From Armigeres subalbatus (Eukaryota > Arthropoda > Insecta > Diptera > Culicidae): a DNA stretch of 64,000 nucleotides. The number at the start of each line of letters is the position of its first letter. Position 1 is the first letter of the stretch. Location of the stretch: contig NC_085141.1 in the NCBI RefSeq assembly GCF_024139115.2, forward strand, positions 29,589,242 to 29,653,241, given 5' to 3'. The notes beneath the pieces are model-generated. The model was not told the origin of the DNA and did not search any database. It saw only the letters and a list, made by a program, of their open reading frames with translations. The position numbers and the translations under genes are program-made. This document shows positions 57,201 to 64,000 of the stretch, one piece after another.

Positions 57201-57417
57201 ATAAATAGTATTTCTTTTATTTTCGGTTTGAAAAATAATAACAATTTGATGTGTTCTTAGCTTCTCAGTTGGTTAATTTTTGTTTCACAGTTGGTTGTTT
57301 CTCATTGGCGATCCAATCTTGAATGAATTCTTGCTCTGGATGTCACGGCTTTTATAGCGCCGCTCCGGTTGACAGGACATAAACAAGGGCCTACTTGATC
57401 ATCTCGGCTACCCGTGA

Positions 57418-60400
57418 CTACTTTGATTGCATGTTATTTCCAACATTCTCCGGGGCGGCAACATAATTTGCTTTGAGTAGTATAATTTTACTTATTGGTC
57501 TGGTGAACACTGATCTTGAAGTTCGTACTACAACTGTTCGGACTTTTCCATCAAGTCCTCGTATCACGTTCTCAATCAAACCCTTTGGCCAGCATCCACG
57601 ATTCATGTTTTCGTCTATAATCATAACAAAATCTCCTGTTCTGTATTCGTGATAGTTACGATTATCCTGCCACTTGTGCCTTTTCAACAACTCAGGTCGG
57701 TACGCGGAAACCCATTTTCGCCAAAACCTATCGGCGTAAATCTGAGCGTGTTTGTAAGCTGATCTGGAATTTAATTCGCTTTCATGAAAATCATGATCGT
57801 ACTGCATAAAGTTATTACGTCCAAGGAGTAGCATATTCGGTGTTATTGGTTCAGGATCTTGAGGGTTGTCGGAAGTGTTAGTCAACGGTCGATTATTCAC
57901 AATGTTCATTACTTCACATAGTGTTGTCCTGAGTACCAAATCAGTAGGATGTCTTTCCTTCAACATTGCGTTTAAACCGGTCTTGACAGTTCGCACTAGT
58001 CGTTCCCAACAACCTCCAAAGTGTGGAGCACCGGGTGGTATAAACTGCCATTCAATCCCTCTAACGCTCAGTGTCTCTTCAATAGTTGGTTGATGTAATT
58101 CTTGTACCAGCTTTTTTAGTTCTTTGTTTGCGCCAGTAAAATTTGTTCCATTATCTGTTAGAATCTTCTTAGGAACACCGCGGAATGCTATAAAACACCT
58201 TATTGCCATAATACAACAGTTGGTATCCAAAGATGGCACTGTTTCTAAATGAATGGCTCGACTGGTCATACATGTGAAGAGCACGATCCAACGTTTTTCA
58301 AGACGGCGTCCTATTTTAATTATCAATGGCCCAAAATAGTCTATTCCCGTATAATTAAATGGAAACACGAACGGAGTAGTTCGAATTGGTGGCAAATTAC
58401 CCATTTGCGCTGTAGTTGGTTTTGCTCTAAGTTCACGACATCGAACGCAGGATTTCGCCAATTTCTTGACTTGTGATTTTAGTTTCAAAATTCTATAATG
58501 CTGCTGTATGTTGTTCACCACTGTTTCCACACCTTGATGTCCATTAGCTATGTGGTACATCCGAATCAATAACTCCGTGAAACTATGATTGTCTGGTAAT
58601 ATAATAGGATTGTTCACGTCAAATTGTCTACCCTCTTCTTGGATTCGACCTTGCATTCGAATAACTCCGTCACATAAAAAAGGAGAGTAGGCACGTAGAC
58701 GACTTGATACTTTCACGAATTTATTCATCTTCAAATCCTGCATTTCTTCCGTGAATACTTCTTGTTGGACTTTCTTATACCACGCTTTACGTGCTTCATC
58801 CATGTCGTGAACATCAATGCTTAATTTTTCAGGTTTTTCTTTTTTTGGTAGTGCTAATATTTTCCTCATTTTTAAATAATATGCTGTAGTTCTGATGAGT
58901 CGATGATAATCAGAAAATCTTCGGATATCTGGTAACTTCACTGATACTTCTGATGATACGTGAAAACAACTTTCAGATTGAACAACTATTTCTGCCAGGA
59001 AATTTACTTGTTCCGCAGGCGACAAAGGAACATCTTCTTCAATCGGCCATGATTCACGATCTTGGTATAAGAAATCTGGACCCTTCATCCAATCGTTCAT
59101 ATTTTCAAATCTTGATGATTTCGTCGCATGATCTGCAGTATTGAGATGTGATGGAATCCAATGCCACATTCCTGAATGATGTCCATTATCTTTGATTGCT
59201 GTCACTCGAGATCCAATAAAAGCTGTCAATTTCTCTTTCGTCTTCAACCAGCTTAAACAAATTCTTGAATCAGTCCACAAATGAATAGATGTGATTTCAA
59301 CATGCAGTTCTTCTTGTACAGTTTTCGACATCTGACTAGCCAACACACAACCTTGTAGTTCTAGTCTAGGAATCGTTTGAGATTTCAATGGAGCTACTCT
59401 GGACTTGGCAAATACTTGACAAACATGTGATTTTTTGTTCAACCAATGAACCATGTAAATCACACATGCAAATGCTTTGTCACTTGCATCGCAAAAGGCA
59501 TGAATTTCAATGCTACCAAAAGAGGGAAGTCCAGGAAAGTAATATCTTGGTATTCTAATCTCATTCAATCTTGTTGTTTCATTCAGCCACTCCTTCCATC
59601 TTGAAAAAATACTATCAGGAAGAAGATCGTCCCATTCAGTCTGTAAACGCCATAACTCCTGGAACATGATCTTGAGATGAATTGTTATCGGGCTTAACAC
59701 GTTCAACGGATCGAATATTCCCATCATAAATTTCAGTAATTCTCGTTTTGTAGGAATCTTATTGCCCGATCGCAGCTCGGTATCTAGTTGTGGAAAATTC
59801 AATGGAAATACAAATTCATCGGTGTCAAGATTCCAACATAGTCCAAGAATACGAACGGTCCTTAATTCTCCTATATCTGCTCGCAAAGAGTGATCAATTG
59901 ATTCAACTACTGCTTTCGAGTTGGAAGTAAATTTGACTAGCTTGAAACCACCATAATTATGAGCCATGATCACCTTTTGAATTAATTCAATTGCTGCCTC
60001 TTCTGTATCTTCGCAATCGAAATAATCATCGACGTAGTGTTGGTCCACGATTGCCCGTTGTACACCAGGTAGACGTTCTTCTAACTCATGAGCATTGAAA
60101 TTCTTAATGAATTGGGCGATTGAAGGTGAGGATACAGTTCCAAAGATCATAGCTACCATTACATAAATTTCAGGAGGGTCAGTACGATTCATTCCCCGCC
60201 AAAAAAATCGTTGGGAGTCTTGATCCTGCACACGAATAAGTACTTGATGAAACATTTCTTTGATGTCCGCAGTAAAAGCAATCTTCTTTTTACGACCTCG
60301 TATCAGAACAGCGATTAACGGGGGAACAAAATCTGGACCTTTCAACAGCAAATCATTCAAAGAAAATCCATTTGACTTAGCCTTCGCATCCATCACTAAT

Positions 60401-60450
60401 CGAAACTTATTCGCACTTTGTACACTGAAATGCGGTAGGTACCATGTTTT
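57418..60450 (-). CDS. pol: BEL/Pao pol: reverse transcriptase, RNase H, integrase
   Basis: A 992-residue frame counted from 60396; it opens upstream, at the frame break near 60447. The reverse transcriptase has FTADIKEMFHQV (residues 41-52) and the catalytic YVDD (121-124). RNase H follows with FCDAS (301-305), RLELQG (E346), LWTDS (D376) and the SHLNTADHATK region. The integrase has a zinc-binding pair of histidines (615, 620) and cysteines (650, 653), then a DDE core: GIDYFGP (D686), LTDNGTNF (D748), GGCWERLV (E798), and a C-terminal DUF5641-like segment (RTGDFVMIIDENMNRG). All catalytic residues I can check are present. The last nine codons and stop lie inside the 3' LTR. The enzyme copies element RNA and inserts the DNA copy. 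The N-terminal part of the RT is encoded in the gag-protease frame, separated by the frame break. Confidence 0.93.
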   Translation of the reverse strand, partial: KTWYLPHFSVQSANKFRLVMDAKAKSNGFSLNDLLLKGPDFVPPLIAVLIRGRKKKIAFTADIKEMFHQVLIRVQDQDSQRFFWRGMNRTDPPEIYVMVAMIFGTVSSPSIAQFIKNFNAHELEERLPGVQRAIVDQHYVDDYFDCEDTEEAAIELIQKVIMAHNYGGFKLVKFTSNSKAVVESIDHSLRADIGELRTVRILGLCWNLDTDEFVFPLNFPQLDTELRSGNKIPTKRELLKFMMGIFDPLNVLSPITIHLKIMFQELWRLQTEWDDLLPDSIFSRWKEWLNETTRLNEIRIPRYYFPGLPSFGSIEIHAFCDASDKAFACVIYMVHWLNKKSHVCQVFAKSRVAPLKSQTIPRLELQGCVLASQMSKTVQEELHVEITSIHLWTDSRICLSWLKTKEKLTAFIGSRVTAIKDNGHHSGMWHWIPSHLNTADHATKSSRFENMNDWMKGPDFLYQDRESWPIEEDVPLSPAEQVNFLAEIVVQSESCFHVSSEVSVKLPDIRRFSDYHRLIRTTAYYLKMRKILALPKKEKPEKLSIDVHDMDEARKAWYKKVQQEVFTEEMQDLKMNKFVKVSSRLRAYSPFLCDGVIRMQGRIQEEGRQFDVNNPIILPDNHSFTELLIRMYHIANGHQGVETVVNNIQQHYRILKLKSQVKKLAKSCVRCRELRAKPTTAQMGNLPPIRTTPFVFPFNYTGIDYFGPLIIKIGRRLEKRWIVLFTCMTSRAIHLETVPSLDTNCCIMAIRCFIAFRGVPKKILTDNGTNFTGANKELKKLVQELHQPTIEETLSVRGIEWQFIPPGAPHFGGCWERLVRTVKTGLNAMLKERHPTDLVLRTTLCEVMNIVNNRPLTNTSDNPQDPEPITPNMLLLGRNNFMQYDHDFHESELNSRSAYKHAQIYADRFWRKWVSAYRPELLKRHKWQDNRNYHEYRTGDFVMIIDENMNRGCWPKGLIENVIRGLDGKVRTVVVRTSRSVFTRPISKIILLKANYVAAPENVGNNMQSK

Positions 60451-62942
60451 GAAGATTCTTCTAGTTCATCTGGATTCAGCCTTCTTGCATATCCTTTATC
60501 GACATAATCTTGCATTTTCTGACAGTATTGATTAGCAAACTTCGGATCCGAATCCATTTTCTTCTCCATTATTTGTAATCGACGGAGGGCTTGAGCCTTG
60601 CTGTCAGGGAATTTAAAGTTGTTGAACTTGTACAGTTGACCAATTTCGAAACGATCGCCACAACGTTTCAGAGATCTTCTCATGATGTCTAAAGCTCGTT
60701 CATCCTCATCGGAGATTTTAGGATCTTGACGAGTGATTCCGAAATTTTCAATTTTGTAAATTTGTTTTATCAAAGATGTTAGTTCGTTGTCTTCATTATT
60801 TGAACATAGAAAAGCATGTAATTGTTCCTCGGGTTTGTAAACATTTGGATCAATTTCACCATGAATAGTCCATCCGAGATGACACCGGGTGAGTTGCAAA
60901 CCATTGATAGAATATTGAATGGTTTTCAATGGAACTATCAAACCAGCATTGTTTGATCCGATCAATAGAGCCGGCGAAGCATCCTTAATAGCAATCAGTT
61001 TGTCTTCATCGAGTAATGGATAGAGGCTTTTGATATAGTCCACGTTTAATTTCACAGTTGGCAAGTTGATATTCTTAATTGTCCGAATGTTATTCACATC
61101 ATACCATTTCGCATCATCAGCTTGTCCAGAAATTTGTAGTTTCAGCATCATTGATTCATCATCTCTGCGGGATATTCCATTCATCCAACGGTACGAAACT
61201 GGTTGAATTTGTCCAGATAGGCCCAATTTTATAGCAAGCGATGTATCCATCATTGAGATAGAGGATCCTTCATCAAACAAAGCGAATACGTAGTGGATTT
61301 TTCCCTGACTACGAATTCGAACCTTGCAGACACGAAGCAGAGTGTTAGAGTTTTTTGAATTAACGTTACACAAATCTTCAGGAGGTACAGGTCTTCTTTC
61401 ACGGTTATAAAATGAATTCTTCGGTATTTCGTCGGTGTGTACTAACTCATGATGGTTCTTTCCACAGATTGTACAAGTTTTTCTAGATTTGCAGCTTCTC
61501 CGGTTGTGGTCAGTTTCCAAGCACGCATAACAAACCTTGCAATTCCTTGCGATCGTACGACGTTGCTCAACAGAAGATCTGGCGAATTTGACGCATTTTG
61601 TTAAGCTTTTGTGATCAGAAGAACCGCCTACAGGACATTTATGAATAAATTCCTCATTGCCACGAGAGTTGATATTGAGAACAGGTTGCCTTGGTTTTGA
61701 GCTCAGCATTTGCCTCTTGTTGAAAGTTAGAGAGTTGATACTGGCAAGTTGATTCTCCATTTCATCCTCCAACCACAGAGAAAATGCCTCGAAATCAATT
61801 AATTTATTTTCTCTCATCAACATTGCTTTATGACGAATCCACATTTGTTTACTGAAACTAGGCAGTTTTTCAGCCAGATGTGAGATCAGATCAGGATTCA
61901 TTAGGTATATTTCGGCTTTCACATTCTTCAAAGCGATCGATGTACCAACCACAGCATTATAAAAATATCGAAAAGATTCAATGTTGCTTTCTTTGACGTA
62001 TTCTAGATTGCGAAGAATGTCTAATCTGTTGGCCACAATCCATTCCGTTCGTCCAAAATTTGATTTTAACATTCTCATGATTTGATCTACGTTTTGAGGT
62101 GCAGTTAACAAAGATTCCACAGCCGTGCGAGCCTTTCCTTGTAAAGCTTTGTTGAGTCTTCTCAAATTATCACCATTGCTCAATTTCAGTTCCTTTGTTG
62201 AAGTTTCAAATTCGTTAAAGAAAATTGGCCAGTCCATAACGTTTCCAGAAAAGGCAGGTAAATCTTTGATGTTGCGATGTTGTAATGCTTTGAACGCTTG
62301 CGATAAAACATCCGCCATTCCTCGTGGACCAGCAGCACATTCAGATTCGGCTATAACATTTGTTACAGGCGTTGGCGCAAGTTCAGCAATCGACCCAGCA
62401 TCGGAATCCAAATTGATCGGCACATTCGCATTTTGATTTACCCAATCTTGAACACGTTTCAACGAACTACAGCTTGAGATCTCCGAATTCGATCTTAGCT
62501 CGTGGATTTGAGCTTCTCGATCACGTCGTCTTTTCAGAAATTCCGCTTTCTTCTGTTCATTTTGCAACTCCAACTCCTTCTGAATTTTTAGTGCTTCCAA
62601 ACGTTGTTCTGCTAGTATTCTGTCTTGTTTCAAAGATAATTGAAGTTCTTCTTCTTCGATGCGATTAGCCATTTCTAAAGCTCTTATCTGACTTTGCGTC
62701 TTGCTCACCCGAGATGTTCGGGATAATGCTGAATGGTGACTAACGGCACGGATGGATGCAGCGTTTCCAACTTGTAATTGCGGATCGCCTTGAGAAAGTT
62801 CGTTTGGATTGATATTTCTACTAGTACTGGGTGGAGGTGTTCGTTGCATATTGCTATTGCTCTTTATTCCAGGAATTTTACAAACAAAGTTTTCGTATTT
62901 CTTTGGTACAATGTGTCTTGATGGACATGCAGATCTTTCCAT
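60396..62942 (-). CDS. gag: BEL/Pao gag-protease (and start of RT)
   Basis: An 848-residue frame. Residues 84-150 are a charged predicted coiled coil (RIEEEELQLSLKQDRILAEQ). Residues 215-400 match the gag domain of BEL/Pao (FSGNVMDWPIFFNEFE at 231-246). There is a CCHC zinc knuckle C471-C474-H479-C484 and a second cluster C490-C493-H498-H502. A retroviral-type aspartic protease motif FALFDEGSS has its catalytic D at 557. The final 120 residues belong to the linker and beginning of the RT. The frame then leaves the conserved reading near residue 832 at a four-T run (60447-60450, plus strand), consistent with a one-base loss, and stops at 60396. The upstream ATG is only ~15 bp after the primer-binding region; later methionines (residues 32, 91) are alternatives. 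Confidence 0.9.
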   Translation of the reverse strand: MERSACPSRHIVPKKYENFVCKIPGIKSNSNMQRTPPPSTSRNINPNELSQGDPQLQVGNAASIRAVSHHSALSRTSRVSKTQSQIRALEMANRIEEEELQLSLKQDRILAEQRLEALKIQKELELQNEQKKAEFLKRRRDREAQIHELRSNSEISSCSSLKRVQDWVNQNANVPINLDSDAGSIAELAPTPVTNVIAESECAAGPRGMADVLSQAFKALQHRNIKDLPAFSGNVMDWPIFFNEFETSTKELKLSNGDNLRRLNKALQGKARTAVESLLTAPQNVDQIMRMLKSNFGRTEWIVANRLDILRNLEYVKESNIESFRYFYNAVVGTSIALKNVKAEIYLMNPDLISHLAEKLPSFSKQMWIRHKAMLMRENKLIDFEAFSLWLEDEMENQLASINSLTFNKRQMLSSKPRQPVLNINSRGNEEFIHKCPVGGSSDHKSLTKCVKFARSSVEQRRTIARNCKVCYACLETDHNRRSCKSRKTCTICGKNHHELVHTDEIPKNSFYNRERRPVPPEDLCNVNSKNSNTLLRVCKVRIRSQGKIHYVFALFDEGSSISMMDTSLAIKLGLSGQIQPVSYRWMNGISRRDDESMMLKLQISGQADDAKWYDVNNIRTIKNINLPTVKLNVDYIKSLYPLLDEDKLIAIKDASPALLIGSNNAGLIVPLKTIQYSINGLQLTRCHLGWTIHGEIDPNVYKPEEQLHAFLCSNNEDNELTSLIKQIYKIENFGITRQDPKISDEDERALDIMRRSLKRCGDRFEIGQLYKFNNFKFPDSKAQALRRLQIMEKKMDSDPKFANQYCQKMQDYVDKGYARRLNPDELEESSKHGTYRISVYKVRISFD
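60447..60450 (-). other. frame break in pol
   Basis: The conserved reverse-transcriptase reading switches from the upstream to the downstream frame at this homopolymer run. Both frames are otherwise open over long distances. It could be a mutation, a sequencing error, or less likely a programmed shift, since BEL/Pao elements normally use a single ORF. Confidence 0.75.
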
Positions 62943-62956
62943 ATAAACGGTTCAGT

Positions 62957-62974
62957 GGTTTTCGAAGGACCAAA
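62957..62974 (-). other. primer-binding region
   Basis: Immediately inside the 5' LTR the minus strand reads TTTGGTCCTTCGAAAACC. Position and a TGG start fit a tRNA primer-binding site. I cannot assign the tRNA without a search. Confidence 0.55.
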
Positions 62975-63352
62975 TGTCAGCGACTGCAACCAGGGATGTT
63001 GCGACGTTATCGGCCGTACCTGCCGGAGAGAAGGGCCAAATGTCAGCGACTGCAACCAGGGATGTTGCGACGTTATCGGCCGTACCTGCCGGAGAGAAGG
63101 GCCAAATGTCAGCGACTGCAACCAGGGATGTTGCGACGTTATCGGCCGTACCTGCCGGAGAGAAGGGCCAAATGTCAGCGACTGCAACCAGGGATGTTGC
63201 GACGTTATCGGCCGTACCTGCCGGAGAGAAGGGCCAAATGTCAGCGACTGCAACCAGGGATGTTGCGACGTTATCGGCCGTACCTGCCGGAGAGAAGGGC
63301 CAAATGTCAGCGACTGCAACCAGGGATGTTGCGACGTTATCGGCCGTACCTG
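62975..63352. repeat. 66-bp tandem repeat in the 5' LTR, six copies
   Basis: Starts at 62975, 63041, 63107, 63173, 63239 and 63305, nearly identical. The unit contains 'cgacgttatcggccgtacc'. Five of six frames are open with a 22-residue period (MSATATRDVATLSAVPAGEK; CQRLQPGMLRRYRPYLPERR), which explains the cluster of ORFs; none is called as a gene. Confidence 0.95.
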
Positions 63353-63690
63353 TGCTTCTATATTCCGCTTTTGGAATCAAATAAAGTAGGCGATGATCAA
63401 GGGGAGTGATGGAAATTTTGATAAAAACAGCAGGGTAAAAACTTGATAAATAGTATTTCTTTTATTTTCGGTTTGAAAAATAATAACAATTTGATGTGTT
63501 CTTAGCTTCTCAGTTGGTTAATTTTTGTTTCACAGTTGGTTGTTTCTCATTGGCGATCCAATCTTGAATGAATTCTTGCTCTGGATGTCACGGCTTTTAT
63601 AGCGCCGCTCCGGTTGACAGGACATAAACAAGGGCCTACTTGATCATCTCGGCTACCCGTGACTACTTTGATTGCATGTTATTTCCAACA
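62975..63690 (-). repeat. 5' LTR of the BEL/Pao element
   Basis: 716 bp, beginning (minus) TGTTGGAAATAACATG and ending CGCTGACA. TATA-like CTATAAAAG at 63594-63602 and AATAAA at 63461-63466, both minus strand, place the promoter and polyadenylation signal. The tandem 66-bp repeats occupy the U5 side. Confidence 0.92.
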
Positions 63691-63695
63691 ATATT
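63691..63695. other. 5-bp target site duplication (right)
   Basis: ATATT, matching 55563-55567. Confidence 0.85.
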
Positions 63696-63850
63696 ATTCG
63701 CTATTTTTTACCGGAAATTTTCAGAATTTACACCGAAAAATATTCAGAATTTCTTCAGGAATTTATTCGGAGTTTTCTCAGGAAAATCGTTGCAATTTTC
63801 GTTGGATGTTATTCAGAATTTACTTGAAATTTTCAAATGTCCTCGATAAA
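63696..63850. repeat. degenerate minisatellite continuing past BEL
   Basis: Continuation of the 55036-55562 repeat (ccggaaattttcagaattt, ttcaggaatttattcggag). From 63851 to 64000 no feature is recognised. Confidence 0.5.
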
Positions 63851-64000
63851 TTGTTGTCTAAAATGTCCTCGGTAAATTCACAGACAAACAGACATAACAT
63901 ATTGAACATTTATTCATCAAATTCATCGACCGAAATACAAAAATTAAAACGGATCTCCCATCGATTTTTCATAATCATTATGATTGTTCAACATTGAATG

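Larger units (their letters stand above)
55568..57445 (-). repeat. 3' LTR of the BEL/Pao element, interrupted
   Basis: Corresponds to 62975-63690 but is split by the hAT-like element at 55927-57200. It carries four 66-bp repeat copies, the last diverged, against six in the other LTR. A TATA-like CTATAAAAG (minus; 57349-57357) and AATAAA (minus; 57216-57221) are conserved. Confidence 0.9.
55568..63690 (-). mobile_element. BEL/Pao LTR retrotransposon, complete structure
   Basis: Minus-strand element running 63690 to 55568: 5' LTR, primer-binding region, gag-protease frame, RT-RNase H-integrase frame, 3' LTR, flanked by a 5-bp duplication ATATT. LTRs begin TGTTGG and end GCTGACA. The domain order gag, protease, RT, RNase H, integrase with a DUF5641-like tail is typical of BEL/Pao; no envelope-like frame is present. 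Apart from tandem-repeat number, a small indel and the inserted hAT element, the LTRs look nearly identical, suggesting recent insertion. One frame break in pol makes this copy probably non-autonomous. Confidence 0.93.

Noticed and set aside
57418..62942. Envelope gene making this an infectious retrovirus-like element
   Set aside because: No third ORF between integrase and the 3' LTR; the integrase frame runs directly into the LTR.
62864..63409. ORFs of 136-192 residues in the 66-bp LTR repeats
   Set aside because: Open in five of six frames because 66 is a multiple of three and the unit lacks stops. They lie within noncoding U5.

Overview
This window looks like repeat-dominated DNA from a mosquito chromosome, most probably a culicine such as Aedes. 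The reasons are: a BEL/Pao LTR retrotransposon; a tRNA-derived SINE resembling Aedes Feilai; non-LTR reverse-transcriptase fragments of types common in Aedes; many short fold-back elements nested in each other; and very little recognisable host coding sequence. There is no bacterial or viral gene organisation. The species call is inference. I cannot name any host gene; four stretches are offered only as low-confidence candidate exons.

Layout. 1-5.3 kb: mostly unassigned, with a possible host promoter and first exon near 1.25-2.26 kb and a small repeat carrying a hammerhead-ribozyme-like motif near 2.87 kb. 5.38-7.42 kb: a TTAA-bounded, piggyBac-like non-autonomous element filled with opposed ~150-bp tandem units. 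7.65-8.59 kb: a decayed reverse transcriptase. 9.1-11.35 kb: a fold-back element and three simple tandem arrays. 11.35-24.1 kb: AT-rich mosaic of MITEs, segmental duplicates and a SINE with a MITE inside it. 24.1-31.3 kb: a giant array of a 23-bp palindromic unit that changes orientation twice. 34.65-41.55 kb: a second giant array, different in sequence but also with a 23-bp unit. 42.1-45.3 kb: a Jockey-like fragment, a nearly perfect ~290-bp hairpin element, and MITE-like copies with a CA microsatellite. 46.5-47.03 kb: a candidate 5' exon. 47.75-54.09 kb: a 6.3-kb TTAA-bounded fold-back element built of opposed arrays, carrying a nested MITE, a hammerhead-like repeat and a SINE with a 20-bp target duplication. 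55.57-63.69 kb: a structurally complete BEL/Pao element on the minus strand (LTRs, gag-protease, reverse transcriptase-RNase H-integrase, 5-bp target duplication), with a hAT-like element inserted in its 3' LTR and one base-level frame break in pol.

The most unusual content is the pair of giant 23-bp arrays. In each, the unit is a short palindrome plus a linker, and the period is not a multiple of three. Because the unit lacks stop codons on the minus strand, all three minus frames stay open for kilobases, which gives very long but probably non-genic ORFs (the longest is 1771 residues). Degenerate relatives of the palindromic repeat type occur at 1-0.29, 4.2-4.9, 9.75-10.6, 33.5-34.65, 50.66-50.95, 55.0-55.56 and 63.7-63.85 kb. 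The giant arrays may therefore be recent, homogenised expansions of a dispersed sequence type.
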